A DNA stretch of 64,000 bases from Porites lobata (GCA_942486035.1 CALNXK010000130.1:1-64000); one strand, 5' to 3'. Counted from the stretch's first letter, positions 1-14,700 are shown. Numbers and translations are program-made. Notes: a model not told the origin generated them from the sequence alone.

Positions 1-2090
1 ATCAGTACTTCGTTCAGTTACGTATTGCTAATACACTTTAATTAGCAGTTTTCATCTTATTCCCAAACACTCATTAAACATTAATTTCCTTTGTATTTTC
101 TTTATGAATTATTAATGAGTTTGAGAACTGCAAAGGATGAACAGAAAACGCATTCTGGAATAAGATACCATGCGTTTCAAATTCCATAAATTAAAATGGA
201 TTATTTTTGCTTAATTCAATTGCGGCATACCAAACAAAATAGAGGTGGGAATAGACATTGAAGACACGCACCTGCCTTATGATAAATTTAAGGCTATATA
301 AATACACCAGGAAAATACTTTTGCAGCTACAGTAAAAATAAACCTGAGATTCTTGTTCAAAAATTAAAAAAGGTAATTCCAAACTGTTTTGTCCCAACAG
401 CACCCATGAGGAAAAGAGTGCAATTCAAGAGTCCATATATCATATTGGAGAAAGATTTTGGATGTACTTCCTACGTGGAAGAGAAACCAAGCAAAGATGA
501 ACTTTAAACTACCATAGACCGCCCGTTTATAATATTTAAATAAGGCCCATGTTTAAACAGACTTCTTTTCGCACTGCTGTCCCTACAGTTTCGACAGCAA
601 ACGCTGATCGTTATAGAAAGTAGATTCAGCCAATTTTATAAGGTTTAAAACTTGACAGTTTGTTCTTCTACTACGCCTTTATCCCATATATTTTACTTTG
701 TAAACCGGCGAGAGAGAACAGCAGCGAGTTTGAATTTGGACCTATATGTTCTGAGGAAGGAGTAGTAACATTATTTTTGGTCGATGAATCATAACGGTTT
801 AACGCGCGTTCGGTACAAACTGAACTCGTTCAAAGCAATGATGAAAATGAAGAAATTGTGGTTGTTACCTCAGAGTTTGTTCAGCAAACCCTATGGTGTC
901 ACCATGGAAATAAGACTTTTTCAGCACTACTTCCTTGTAGCAACAATCATTGTTTAGGATTTTACGAAATAGAAAGCAAGATAGTATTTAAAAATTAGGT
1001 TTGGTATTCTTAAAGGATGTTAGAGCAAAAAGATTTAAAAATCCGTATTTTTATTTGTTCTAATCAGTATTAGTTTCGTGCTAGATGAACACGGAATAAG
1101 GAACGTAATGTAGTGAATGCAGAGCCATGAGGTAAAGTGAAAGCTTTATTTTACAATTGGCAAGATTTAGAGATGTATAATTTATCAATTCGACCACGAA
1201 CGTAACAGCGCAACTTGGAACTTCTGAATTCTTCTTAATTAATGCCACTGACGCTGATTTCATAGCTTTAACATGTAATATAACCAGCAATAACTTTTAT
1301 AATGCATGAAGATTTTAAGAGGTTCCAAGGAAGTGTTTTGCCTGAACCGAATTTGTCTGAGGAAACAAAATTTAAAACGTTATTGTTGCTATCTGCCGAG
1401 TGAAGGCACGGAATCATAGCTTTCAAACTTTACGTTGGTTCAGTAAACATAATTTAGTTTAGTTCTGCAGGCACAAAAACAGAGATTAAGGCGGCAGTCG
1501 TGAGATGATTAAGTCGCCCTGTTCTGGTCTCAGCCTTGCCGACTCAACAGCTCAGCGGGCAAACGGATTTTCTTTTCTTTTATCCTAGCAAAGCTAAGAG
1601 GTTTCTATTAACTTATTCATTTTATTTACTATACTTTACTTATTTATTTAAGCTAGTTGGCCTTAAAACCCCGAAGGCATCGCCATAGCACTGATCGGGG
1701 GGCACACGGTCCCCATTTTTTCGAAAATTGGTTTTTTCGGGGTTTACGTGTCCGGCTGTGGTGTTCTCGTATTTTTATTTTTATTTTGTATTTCTTACCA
1801 ATAAAGTGTACTTTCTTGGGCTTCATAGATCGCGTGTTGGTTTCTTTTGGTTGTTCATGTAGGGAACGCAAAATAGTTTGTCAACTGGAACATGATCACG
1901 CTCTTATCGTAGGGTAACTCAGTTGATTTAATAAACTCCTGTAATTCTTTTTTGTTTTACGAAAGGTTGATAATCTAAATGTTTCAGCGACCTTTTTTGC
2001 CGCACAGAATACTGTTAGGTCTCATGAGCGAATGTTTTAGCTCAGTTGCCCTTGATCTAAATCTCTCCGAATTCACAATACAAAATGATG
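1..2090. other. AT-rich intergenic stretch
   Basis: I see no supported gene here. The open frames are short and lack domain motifs or splice partners. The stretch lies downstream of the LU-domain gene that ends near 3.5 kb on the minus strand. Confidence 0.5.
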
Positions 2091-2568
2091 AGGCACCCAA
2101 CGAATATTTTCTGTAAAAGATCTGTTCGGAAAAGCACGATTGCCAAAGAATTTTCTATTGCTTGAATATGGCTAAAATTTTTAGATGAGCTTTTCCATTC
2201 AGGTACAATTTTCGAAGCTTATCTAAACAATTCCCTAAGATTTTCTGAAGTTTAATTTTTCATATTTTACTCCTTATGTTAGCCAAGATAATTTTCGTAG
2301 GAAACCTAAAATTTTCGGATTCAAAAAATGTGATGGAGAGAGGAACAAGAAAAATTCTCACTTTCGCAAAACGTTGTTCAACTGCATCTAAAAATTTTCG
2401 GAAACATCTCACTGAAGCTCTTGTAATTTCCAAAATTCCCCCAGGATGACCGACCCAGATACAAATTTTATAGCGCCGTTTAGAATGCATTTCTAGAGAT
2501 CTAAAAGTACTGTGGATAACCTAAAACGACTTCAATGCATTTAGGAGGAAACCGTCATTGGGTGCCCC
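2091..2568. mobile_element. MITE-like element, GGGGCACCCAACG family, copy 1
   Basis: The left end reads GGCACCCAACG and the right end CATTGGGTGCCCC, so the termini are inverted. The interior repeats AATTTTCGG-like words and has no coding capacity. It is the most diverged of three copies in the window; the others are at 32362-32755 and 53456-53803. It is probably a non-autonomous DNA transposon. Confidence 0.65.
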
Positions 2569-3503
2569 TTTCTTCAATCTGTTTATTTCTTCTTATTATT
2601 ATTATATTATTATTCCAGAAAAACACACAAAATAAGCTGTTGTCATCCCTTCGAATGCAAAGCTTTTAAATTAAAGACAAGGAGATTATCTCTTTGTTCG
2701 AGTGCGAGAATATTAGCTAAAACAAACTTTCTCTTTTAAATTTATGATAATCTTTGGCAAACGCATTACTAAATTTGATTAACTTCAACTGTCTCTTCGA
2801 AAAGCCTAGCGGAAATCTAATCATAACGCTGAAGAATCTTTCGGTTTTCGCTTCTGCACTCACTTTGCCCGGCGGAAATCCAACAACGCGTCATTGAACC
2901 TCTGTCTTGCTCCCTTTCCTCGCATGCTCGATCTTGTCGTACTCGAGAATTCTGCGTGCATCGAGTAGTCTTAGTGAAGAGGAAGATTTCAATGAAAATC
3001 TTCGGGGTGGGGGCTTCTTTTTCAGTAAATATTTTCGTTAGATATTTACTACCTCATACCCAGGACCTTTCTTCTTCTCTTCTCCTGGATCGAGAATCGC
3101 TGGGAACGAGGTGGTTTATTTTTTAAGTTTAAAATGAGGCAAGCGGTGTTTCCGTGAAATAACAGGTTTGTTTAATGACCACTGTACACAAAGTGCTATA
3201 ATTAGAGGTAGGGTTAGTTAAAACACCCTATAGCTCAGTGTTAAAATACTCTTATGCGATTATACATCATTTTAGATCGAGTATTGCTCCACTTAGTTCT
3301 ACGTATGGAGACACGCGACAGTGACCAAAAACTGAATCCTTTGGGGCAGTGCACGAAAAGACGGCCGGATTTAAAGGCTCTGGTGCTTACGTTTCAAGCG
3401 AGAAAGGACTATATTTGCCAGAAAGGTGTCGTTGTACAATTTATGTTGAAGTTTAGTGGGTGAATACGTTTAGCTTTAAGGCTTTTGTGTGCTACCGCAC
3501 CTT
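2569..3503. other. 3' flank of the LU-domain gene
   Basis: No coding exon is seen. It should hold the 3' untranslated region of the minus-strand LU gene. An AATAAA on the minus strand at 3115-3120, about 385 bases past the stop codon, is a candidate polyadenylation signal. Confidence 0.35.
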
Positions 3504-3643
3504 CTAAAATTGATAAAAGGCAAAAAGAGCTGTAGTTGAGAAGAGCAAAGCTCTTATCATGACCCAGTGTCCTTCTCTGCTAGCAACAGAACTTGGTGAT
3601 GGACCACTGTTTGCGGAACTTGATGATGGCGATGGACTGATTC
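3504..3643 (-). CDS. Terminal exon of LU gene with GPI-anchor signal
   Basis: The acceptor TTTTCAG precedes 3643 and the exon enters in phase 1, matching the donor at 4137. The exon codes 45 residues after the split codon and ends in TAG at 3504-3506. It is rich in Ser and Pro (ISPSPSSSSANSGPSPSS), followed by a short polar spacer and the hydrophobic terminus MIRALLFSTTALFAFYQF. A small-residue site, spacer and terminal hydrophobic stretch without a following charged anchor is the pattern of a GPI-attachment signal. GPI anchoring is common in LU proteins. Confidence 0.7.
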
Positions 3644-6600
3644 CTGAAAAAAATTTATTTTAGCGTAACGGATAAATATAACTCGTAGCCTCGGCTAAGC
3701 CTAGGCACGGTTCGAAAGTGACGTTATTTCACTGAAATAACCATCTTTTCTAATTTTCTTTTTTATTCCGAGAAATACATGCATAGAGCAGCTGAACTTT
3801 AAGCTTTTAGCTGAACGCTTACCTCATCAATGGCCGAGCAAAATTTACCCAAAACTTGAAGAAATAACGAAATAGTGCATTATGACGTCTTGTATTTCTG
3901 ACAAAAAAAACTCCTCATTTTTGAGTCTAAATTCTCCTATAAAATCTGTTTATTTAAGGAAGGCATAAAAAAAAAAAACAACTTGGAAGAGTGCCTCGGT
4001 ACAAACAGCCAAACAACTAGTAGAAGGTCCAAAATGCTCTGTTACACGCGGTTTATTTGTTTATTTATTGTTTTTCAGTTAATCTTTATATTACCGTAGA
4101 CGCGTTTCAAAAGTTTCAGTTACACGTACAAAGTACCTGTTTGTAAGACTGGAATGATGTCTTTGTTACAGTCATCACTGGTGCAACACTCGACTGCGCA
4201 TTCCAGCTGGGTCAACTTTTGCCTTCTGTCTCCCTAAAAAACCGCCCACAGCCGCACAAGCCGCTTTCTTATCTGTAATCATCGGTCAAAAGAAAAAAAG
4301 TAGACTTCTGTTGAATTTATTAAAGGAATAATACCAAAAATCTTTTTTATATTTTTTTAGCTTGTGCCTTCAGTGTGAGAAACTCCTGTCTCCCAACCTT
4401 AATTAATTAGCTACAGCCAACTCCTTCTAAGGAGGACACTTTATAGTGTCCGTCTTAGGTTAGTTCCACTGTCGCGTATTTTTTCCGTGCGTTTTACACA
4501 CGTAAATTTTACGCGGGTGAATAAAATAGAGACAATGTATGGAAGGTCGCTCGTAAGCGTAAAGGTTGAACGTCGCTCAACTTCTCGTTTAAGCGCAGCA
4601 CATTTTATCTTGCCTCCATATTATTTACGTCATGGATTAAAATTTTCGTGCGTTAACGTGCGTAGCCGAAAACGCGTCAGTGGAAAATATGCAACCTTTT
4701 GAGAGATGTCCCTCTCATAGAGATGTCCCTCTCATTTGGTACTAAAGATTTTACTGATCCAGGTCTAAAGATCCGGCTGACCCTCACTAGTTTGTGGTTG
4801 TGGTTTTGCCTTCACGAGTGTTTCTCTCTTAACAGATACCCCTAGCTATAAGACGGTATCGCTGTAAAACGGACACCTAGAGTTGGTCCCTACCTTTCCT
4901 TACCCCCTTTATTTGTCCGTTTTACAGCGATACCGTCTTATAGCTAGGGGTATCTGTTAAAAGAGAAACACTCGTGAAGGCAAACCACAACCACAAACTA
5001 GTGAGGGTCAACAACCTGGATCAGTAAAATTTTATATAAGTTTAAACAAAACAGTAAACTGATCCTTACGACAGGAAAAGTGATAGAAAAAATAAAGAAT
5101 GAAAACAAAAGAAAGGGGTGAATTATATTTGCCCAAATATAATTCACCACTTTATTTTTTTTTCTTTTTTTTATTTTTTCTATCTTTTTTCCTGCCGTAA
5201 GGATCAATTTACTTTTAAGTTTAAAATTGTTAAAGAGAGTCAACTGTAAATATAATTCCTGTCCAAAAAAAAAACGTTTTGTCTATTGCATTGCCAATAT
5301 TGGAATATTATAATTATATTTGCCCAAATATAATTCACCACTTTATTTTTGTTTTCTTTATTTATTTTTTCTATCACTTTTCCTGCCGTAAGGATCAGTT
5401 TACTGTTTTAAGTTTAAAATTTGTTAAGAGAGAGTCAACTGTAAATATAATTCCTGTCCAAAGAAAACGTTTTGCCTATTGCATCGCCAATATTGGAATA
5501 TTCTCACACATCATCGGTCGAGTAAAAAAATGAGTGTAAAAAAATCTATGTTTCAGCGCCATTGTAAAGCCATTCTCAATATGCAAACTTATTTTAATTA
5601 ACGAGTTTCAAGTCTCGAATTAATCAGAATAATTAGCGTAACAACAATCATTCTGGGCAAAGGGTAAAATTATTTTTCCTACCAGCACAGTTAATGCATC
5701 CCCGAACAAAGGTATCCACGATATTTCCTTTGCTATCCTGATATTTACCCACTGCAGCACACAGTGAGAAGTACCGAGTGACCATGAATCAGTGGCGCAA
5801 ATCTGGGTCCTCCGACTCTTTGAGCGCGAGCAGCTGGCCGCATTAGTTCCCAGACATAAAAAACACTGTTTCGGACCAGAAGCTAAAAGAATGAAAAAAC
5901 ATAGAAAACAAAACGCGACCGTTAACTATTAATCACTAATGAAGAATAAAGGACGAGCGTTGGAAATTGGAGAGAGGGGGGACAGAAAGGGGAGAGAGTT
6001 AATTATAGATGGTTTTCACTCGAGGCGTAAGTGACGTCATGACGTCATCAAATTGTAAAGTCAAAATAGCGAGGTTTTACGCATTCTTATCTGCACTAGG
6101 TTGAAGATAAACAAAAAACAAATCTTTGTACAAGTTTCTAGTCCTGTAGCATGTTTCATTTCGAAAATACAGCAATTTGAACTTCCGAGTTTTCCCAGTG
6201 CGTGACACCAAAATTGGAAAGCTGTCTCATTGACAAAAAGTCTGTTCTCTTGATTTTCAGCAGTATAACCATTTCAAGAATTAGAAGACACGTTTATGTG
6301 CACGTATGCTAGTTCTCGAATGAAAAGAAAGAGCTGTTATGGAAAAAGTGAACTCTAGATGTTTTTGTTGATTTCCGGCGGCCATATTGGTGCACCAAAA
6401 CGGTACACCAGTATATGGCATCTCCATACTAAGCTCTACAAAGGAACGTGAAAACTGAAACTGTGGGCTACAAAGACCCTGAGACTTGGACAAATTGTTT
6501 AAATACTAGTCTTTTATAACATTTCATTTTCTTTTCTTCTACTGGACGGTTTACAATTTATTTTTTTGTTGCGTGACAGTGAAAACGATCTATATATGGT

Positions 6601-9600
6601 AACTCATTCACACTACAGCTATCTTCACGCTATACGGGATAGCATTTCGTGTCGACGCGAAAGGTCTATTCGGTATATTATGAACACCTATCTAATATGT
6701 GAGTCAGTCTCTTTTTTCGAGATCGGCGCGGTGCAGCTTCGCTCAGTTAAGAGACATCGCTCCGAAATCATCGTTTTTAACAGAACAGAAGCCATAGCCG
6801 GTATGGTTTTCAAGCCGGCAAAAAAGCTCTGCGATATAGTGTGAGCATAGCCTAAGTCTCCTACCAATACATCCAGACTACTTTCTCCCTTTTCTCATGC
6901 GCCTTTTCTATCTCTCTTTCCTCTACCAAATTGGACAGATTACATTACTTCAGTTTTTTACGAACTACAATCCTCTTTGCTATGCACTACATAAAGTAAA
7001 CAGAGCCTTGTGCCTGACTAGCCCTTGGTTGGCTCGCAGGTGAATAGTGTTCATTTATTTTTACTTTTTCTTGTTTTCTTTCTTATTCGTCTCTTTTATT
7101 ATCATGGTTATGATTATTATTGTTGTTATTCTCGCGAAGCGAGTGGCCATAACTCCGCGAGCGAATTCGAAGCGAGTTTATAAATTTGTAGCGCATGCAG
7201 GGCGCGGCAACGCGCACAACAATCTCTAATCGAGGCGTGATCGTGATCTTGCTTTGGTCAAACATTTCTCTCTCTCTCTCTCTATCGGTTTGGGCGAACT
7301 TAGGTGCCTAGCAAAAGGGCAGCGTGTAATCAAAACCGCCACAAAACTTGCCCGGTTGCTTTAGCCGCCATTTAAGAAGACAAGAAATGCCTTCAATGAT
7401 AAATTTCGTACCTTTAACAGAAAATGGATGTCATTTGGACAATTAACTTCAAAATAACTTCGGAAATCAGAAAAAGAAAACATGTTTGCGTCCTACTCCG
7501 TAGACAAAATTCATTTTTGACTGTCAATATCTCGGTTATTTTGCTGGAATATATCTTTGAATTCGTGTTTAATACGGCTTGATAAGCTTTAAACTGCCTT
7601 TGCTGCTGGCGGAAGTTCCATGGAAAAGGGTTTAAATCAAATACTTTTACTAGTCCTTATATCGTAATCCTCAGTAGAGCAGTGGTAAGGAGAAATCGCG
7701 CCAATCTGGAGGCGCGGAGTAACCCGTTCGATTCCTGATCTACTACCTCTCTCCTTCTCAATTTTTTTTTTTCGTTCTTGTTTTGTTTTTTATATATATA
7801 AATAAAGTTTCCCTTCCCTATCGGCCTCTTTTCCTTTCTTCTTACTTTAGGCCTTTAGCCTCTGCTTCGCGAGGCTCGGCGAGTCACTTATTTCTAGTTA
7901 TTATCATTAGTAGTAATAGTCTGTACTAGTAGTGGCATGGTAGGTAGTGAACAACAAACGCACTTGAAAAGTACCCTTCCAAAAAAAAGGCCAAACTCAC
8001 TTACAATTAAACCGCTTAACCTGCGAAACTCTGTCCTCCATTAACGAGATGGAATGCCTTTGAAAAATTGAATGCGTTTAGTATTCACCTCTAACTCCTT
8101 TTTTCTCTAATACGATACTTGAAAAATAGACCATCCTTCGTCTAATTACCTGCTGTTGTAAATACTTTGACTGCATTGGCTGATGGCGATCCGGTCGGTA
8201 CTTGTGTGTTGCAGTTGTTCCCAGTGCAGCAGTCGATCTCACATTTCAACAAAGTCACTGATGCTGCCATTTTCAAGTAACCACCAAGAGCAAAACAAGC
8301 CGCTTTTTTATCTGATTAAGAAATGTCACTTGGTTTTCTTAAGGCAGCGATAAGAATATAGACACTTACCGACGTAAACTGGCGCTCTGAAGTGGAACAT
8401 TTTAATGCAGCGTGGGCTGCATAACTTCTCTTTGAAAGCAACAATATCAACAATACCAGTTTCATGTAGCTTAATAGGCCATTTCCGAGTCTCCCCGGGC
8501 CTCTGTATCAAAACGAGGTTAGGTGCTCAACATTTCTTGAGGAAATGAGTTTTATTTGCATGAGAATGAAAAATCATTTCCGTATCAAAGGTTTCGCACC
8601 TAACCTCGTTTTGATACAGAGACCCTGGGGAACTCGGAAATGGCCATTTGAGTAATTTTCCCTTCTTTCATCCGTCTAAAAATTCTTAAGGAGATTCTGT
8701 CAGGAATGTTCTTAACTTTGGATGTGATCCTCGCTACCCTGGGTGCCAGAGACTTTTCATGAGCGGTTTCCGGTTTTGGTCGGCCGACACTCGGCGAAAG
8801 CTCCTCGTCGCACGCAAGAAAAACCTCTGGTACCCAGGGTAGATCCTCTCAAGTTGCAGAAGCAACCTAACAGGTTGAAAGAGAACCTCGGAAACTGAAA
8901 TTCTGGCCCCAGTGTGTTGGAAAGGTGTATAGTGCTATCAACTAGATAAATGAATATCCACCGGATAACGCAATCAGTTTTCTTAATAAACTTATCCACT
9001 TGACAGCGATTTATCCGTTGGATAGCGCTATCCAACTTTTGAACAACAGGGGCCTGACTTTTAATAAGTCGTTTTTAACTTGTTAAGTCCAATTTATGGG
9101 CAAATTCTTGTAAGTGCTTGTCGCTAACAAGAATCACGCATGGGCAAATCGCACAGCTGGTAAAGCGTGGCTTCAAAACCCGGCTCTACACTCTCGCCAT
9201 TAGGGAAAATAAAAGTTGCTCTAGTTTCCTAAAAATTGGCTCTTCAAAACGCCTTTAGGTGCTCGTTTTTGCAAATGTTGCCCTAAAGTCGGGGTTGGAG
9301 AAAACAAGGTGAAAATACACCTGCGTTTAAGTTAACCAGCGAAAGTTCAAGAAAAAAACTAAGTTCTGTGACGTCAAACTGCTTAGTGACTTGATTCGAC
9401 GACCTCGTTCCCAGGAGAGAGCCTTGGCCCTAAGCCTCAGTGTGGTGAAAACTGGCTGTTAACTTACCGGCGCAGTCAAAACATCCTCGATATGCCAAAT
9501 CCTTAACATTTCCGGAGCGATCCCGATAACTACCTACTACAGAACCACAGTGAGTCGTCCCAAGTGAACCAAAACTTGGATTTAGGGAACAGGCTTGGGG

Positions 9601-11384
9601 AGGATCCTTGTTCGAGCAAGTATCCACGCAATAAGTACATGTCGGTAGACCGGCAGCTGTTAAGAAAAAGTTCATATTATCTGACATATCAGCGAAAAGA
9701 GGCAAGTAATGAACCTTTCGACGAGCTCAGTTAGCTCAGTTTTTGGCGGTGAGGGATACTCTAGTGTCTTCAAGACCACCTTTTTAAATTTAATTAATTT
9801 AGTTGGGAGAGGCCTTTGACTTGACACTGTTAATAAGTGGACCGGAGTACAAGCTGAGTTAAAATGACATTGTCCTTCATTTAACTATATAAGGGTTCGT
9901 CATTTTTGAGCATTTTCACAGCCTTAAAATGCATCTTTCAGTCCTTTTGGGCCTTTTTACAGACTGAAATGGCAGATTTCCCTTTCTTTTCTCCTTTTGG
10001 GGAGGGGAGATCCTCTCTGCATAGGCTAAAATAGGGGTCCCCCGGATCGAAACGCGTCATACATTACCTGCATCGTTACAGTTGTTACTTGTGCAACATT
10101 GGATATCACATGTCAGTAAGAGGCCATTCTTGCGTGATTTAATGTAGCCACTTATAATTGCACAGGCTGCCTTTTTATCTGAAAACAATGAAGTCAGTAA
10201 TAAATGTATCTTTTGCAAGCTACATCTTCATGAAATGTACCCACTGAATGCAGTTTTAGTAACGTTATTAAGCTTCTTTCTCCGACTAATGTCAAAACCA
10301 TTTGTGCCAGTTTTTCGATCGCAGCTGTTTGTTTATTACTTTTTACCAAGATATGGTGACAATAGGTTTCTATGGTTTCGAAATGTGGTCATGGGGTCAT
10401 AATAATTTAACCAAACTTTCTTGGATAGTTTTTTGGCACCCACTAAAGTTGTCACAAAGAAATGAACAGAACGTGCCAAAATGATGTCAGAAACTGTATC
10501 GAGTAGTAAAGGCAGTTAGATCATAGGTGTTGATTTAGATTAAGATTTAACTTATTTGTCACGTCAAAGAAATGTTTAAGAAAGTCTGTGTTAAAGCTGA
10601 GGCTCTTTATCGCCTTATTTTTCACTTTCCTTGGTACCCTTTGTTCTTTTTAGGGGAATATGTTACATAACCAGATGATGTCTGCTGATGGAGTACAAGG
10701 ATTTCCTGTCGTCATGGTCTTTAACAAAGTGGAGGAGGGTGTCCTGCGTCTCCTGGAGGTATTTATCAAGACCGATAGTGGTTGACTTGTAGGAAAACTC
10801 CAGTTGTATGAGCCCTCTACCTCCTTCAGTTCTGGGCAGGTAAAGCCTGTCCACGTCAGATTTGGGGTGGTGCATCTTGTACATTGTCAGGGACTTTCTA
10901 GTCTTTGTATCAAGTTTGGCCAGCTCTTGTAACGTCCAGTTTATGACGTTAAAACTGTAAGTTACCACCGGTACTGCCAAGGTGTTGATGGCTTCCAGTT
11001 TGTTTGCGGAGTTCCATCCGCATCCTGCGGTAGTACTTTTTCCGGATCTTCTCTTTCATCTGAGAGTGCTGGACTCCGTTTCCCTCGCTGACTCCTAGGT
11101 ACTTATAGGTACCTTCCTGATCTAAGTCCTGTATGATGGTGTTGACGTCGAGCTCGATGTTACTGGAGTCGGCTAGTCGCCCTCTCTTGAAGGTGGCATT
11201 GGCGCACTTGTCCAATCCGAAATCCCTGATTATGTCGTCACTGAAAGATTTGATGGTTCTCAACATGCCCGTTTGTTCGTCGTCTTTTTTTGCGTGTAGG
11301 TCTTCAGGTCATCCATGTAGAAGAGATGGCTGATCTTTCCATGGGGGGTGTTGTACCCATAGCCACTCTTGTTCAGGAGGAAGC

Positions 11385-11431
<47 letters not shown>

Positions 11432-11667
11432 TTTATCAGTTCGAATTATTATTTTTAAATAGTTTTTTATTTTTTTTATCAACTTTTTGATCCTTTTTAT
11501 AATTGTTATTAGTAGTCTTTAGATAGTCATTTTACAACAATTCTCTTTCGTAGACAAGAAAAATGTACATAGGGTATATATTTTAATATTTCATATTCTT
11601 GAATCTGTAAATAGTCTATTTTTTTTTAAATCTATGAATAAAGTTTTGTTTTTATTAAAAAAAAAAA

Positions 11668-11725
<58 letters not shown>

Positions 11726-14700
11726 TAGTTCCTGTAATATTGTATTTTCAAACTTATCCTACTAAACGTACCTGCGCAATTAATACATCCTCTATAAACC
11801 CTATCACGTATACCAAATTTGGACGCATACTTTATCTTGGCGTAGCCACAGTGGGTTGTTCCAAGTGAACGCGAATCTCGGCTACAATCCTGTGGGTCTT
11901 GTTTCTCAATGCACTCTGCATCAGTATCGTCGAAACACTCCTGGCATTGCGAAGGTCCAGAGGCTGCCCATACGATAGCAAAAGGGGAGAAGTAAAGTCA
12001 GACGAGAGAGACTATTAAACCTTTTACTGCCAGAGTGAATGAGGAGTTTTGTAAGGTGGCTCTAACGTTTTAATCTGTGGACGAAATCCTATGGTGTGAC
12101 CATTCAAATGAAAGCTCTCTGCCTGTAATTTCACATGTACTATTTGCTTTTGAAAATTTTACAAAATGAAATGTGGGAATTTTTGCTCAATTTTGCCTTT
12201 AGCCACAATTGGCAGTGAGAGGGTTAAAAACTAGTACCTAAGTCCAACGTTACGAAACAGGGACAAGGGACTAGCGCTGCCATATGTGTACAGCACTGTA
12301 CCCTTGATTACACGATCGCAAGCGAACTAGCCTCCCACGCAGAGGTTCTTACGGCTTCGTGACGCGCCCTCCTGCAGACGTTCGTGGGCAAGGAACTGGT
12401 GACAAAGCCCTACGAACGTCTGCGTGGAAGGCTACAAGCGAACATGTGACAATCGCTAATCCGTTTTGCAGCTGACGGCTGATAGAGACCAAGCGGGTTT
12501 GGTCCGAACATGACAAACGTCCACGGTAAACTCGCATAGCTCTGGTTCTGTAAAATACACAATTTGAAAATATTTAATATAATACCTTCCGGTGTAAACA
12601 CAGTTACCGCGTCCTGTGTCAAAGATGAGTTCTTCGTGTTACATCTACTGCTATTGCAACACTCAATTTCGCACTCAAGCAATGTGTCGCCTTCTTCACG
12701 CTTCAGGTAACCTCCAAGAGAATAGCAGGCTGCTTTTTTATCTGAATGAAAAGATTGTGATCATCGTAGCAGTCATTGACGCGTAGATACAATTATCTCT
12801 TCTTCCCCTACCCCACCCCTCTTCTATGTTTGATATATTTTTAACATTATATTTTAATTTTTGCTGTTTTGACCTTATTTGGCACTAACAAGAGTTGTTG
12901 TTAGTGAGAATTACAAGTTTTAGACCGTTTCTATTTATAATTTATTTTTTCTGGGATAAAACTGTTAAAAGTAATACTTTTACCCACCCGTGCAGTCAAA
13001 ACATCCTCGAATTATATCAATATTGATGCCATCAAAAAAGCCCCCACGGTACTTCACTGCTGCCGAACCACAATGAGTTGTGCCAAGGGAACGGCGACCC
13101 GTCAAACACGTTTGGTTCCTTTGCGTTGAAGAGCTGCAGGGTCTGATTGGGCCACCCTGGAAATCCGTACACGCGATACACTGTCCTGGACCATTATCTG
13201 TGTAAACAATTAGGTATGCATTGTATTAAACACGAGAAGAAGTGGTTTTTTTTTTCCGATTTCCACGCACCGAGAAGTAATGTATCAAACACGAGAGAGA
13301 GTGTTTCATCCGATATCCAAACACCGAGAAGTGAAATATCAAACACGAAAAGGAGTGTTTCAGTCTGATATCCAAACAACGAGAGGTGATATATCAAACA
13401 CCAGAAGGAGTGTTTCATCTGATATCTAAACACCGAGAAGGAATATCAAACACAAGAAGTGTTTTTCCGATATCCAAACACCGGGAAATGAGTTTGAAAA
13501 ACGAGGACAAGTACTTTCAACCAACTATTCGAGGTTTACTTTATATTGAATCGTGCATACCTAATACACGCCTCACTTTATTCTTTCTATATTCCCCTCA
13601 GTGTTAACCCGTACTTGAAATAAGCGCCGCTCTCGTACAAGCGCCACACCTATAACAGGGATAATTAAATAAGCGCCGCGGCGCTTAATCGATCATTTAC
13701 GGTATGGTTCGTAACAAAGAGTTACTCGAGAATTCATTACCTTTAACTTTCTTACACTTAAGTCATGCATGAAAGGGTATTTCAGCTAAGCAAGATAAAA
13801 ATTTTTTCTAGCTTTCATTTATTACCTCCGTCATTGCAGTTATCACCAGTGCAGCACTCGATATCACATTCCAAAAAAGTGTACGATGTACGATATGATT
13901 TCAGATAGCCACCAAGTGCGGCACAAGCTGCTCTTTTATCTGTAAACAGATCAATTAAAAATCAAGGTAATATACTCGAGACAGTGACTTCTACCGGCTT
14001 TATTTGACCCCACCTAAAAGAGACCGACTATACTCGAACACAGTATATGACAGAGGTTTTTTCCTTCTTGCAACCCTTAGTAAGTGAAAATGAATTCGTC
14101 CTCTCTTGTGGATAAAATTATCAGCTTTACGTCGTTAACACCTTAAGTGAGACCAAAATTCGCAATTTTTCAGTACCCTTAAGTGAGGGAATAAGTATCC
14201 CGTCAATTCAATATGGGAAAGTTTGGCTTAACTGAAGAGATGGTGAACTTGAGATTTTAAAGAAAAGATCAGGGGCAAGGTTCGGTAGTGTTATTATTTA
14301 AGAGACATTCGATTTAGCGATTTTAGGATGCCAGATTCAGGAAATGTTGTCGTAGAGAAGTGGTTTCCGATAAGAAAAGTGAAAAATCATTTCATTTGGA
14401 CTTGACACAAATTGCCCACATTTTTCTCGACCCTGTGACGAGTCTACTGTAGCCGCACCACTTTTTTTAGCCCACTGTCAATTTGACAGAAATTCAAGGC
14501 TTTGCAAGGCACTTAAAAATTAATACGAATGTGAGAGATCGGGATTAGCCGATAAAAGCCGTGTAGAGTAACAGGATTGAGGGAAGATTTTAGTCAAGAT
14601 CACAGAACTGGAGAGACCTGTTCTCCCGACCCTCAAAATATAAAATTCTACTAACCCGCACAGTTAATACATCCTCGTAAAGTGCGATTATAGACACCAC

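Larger units (their letters stand above)
4137..5882 (-). pseudogene. LU domain 6 (exons 5683-5882 and 4137-4272), frameshifted
   Basis: Exon A (200 nt) has CFLC and LGTSHC, then loses one base just after that cysteine; a KYQD/RGCINCA continuation lies in the next frame. Exon B (136 nt) begins with DKKAAC and GGFL, then has one extra base in a GGG run before LEC, ECC and DCN. All other LU exons have lengths divisible by three; these two do not. The shifts are opposite in sign, but the shifted reading meets a TAG in exon B before the frame recovers. Splice sites are intact. It is a decayed domain, or the indels are assembly errors. Confidence 0.65.

Noticed and set aside
7670..7745. Functional tRNA gene
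   Set aside because: A B-box-like phrase exists, but acceptor and anticodon stems do not pair convincingly.
11290..11490. Poly-tyrosine plus-strand frame
   Set aside because: It is translation of a (TTA)n microsatellite next to an antisense LINE.
13238..13495. CRISPR array
   Set aside because: Repeats are contiguous and diverged without unique spacers, and the DNA is animal nuclear.
13147..13607. Open frames on both strands over the 13.2-13.5 kb repeat
   Set aside because: They are products of the minisatellite unit, whose length allows frames to stay open by chance.
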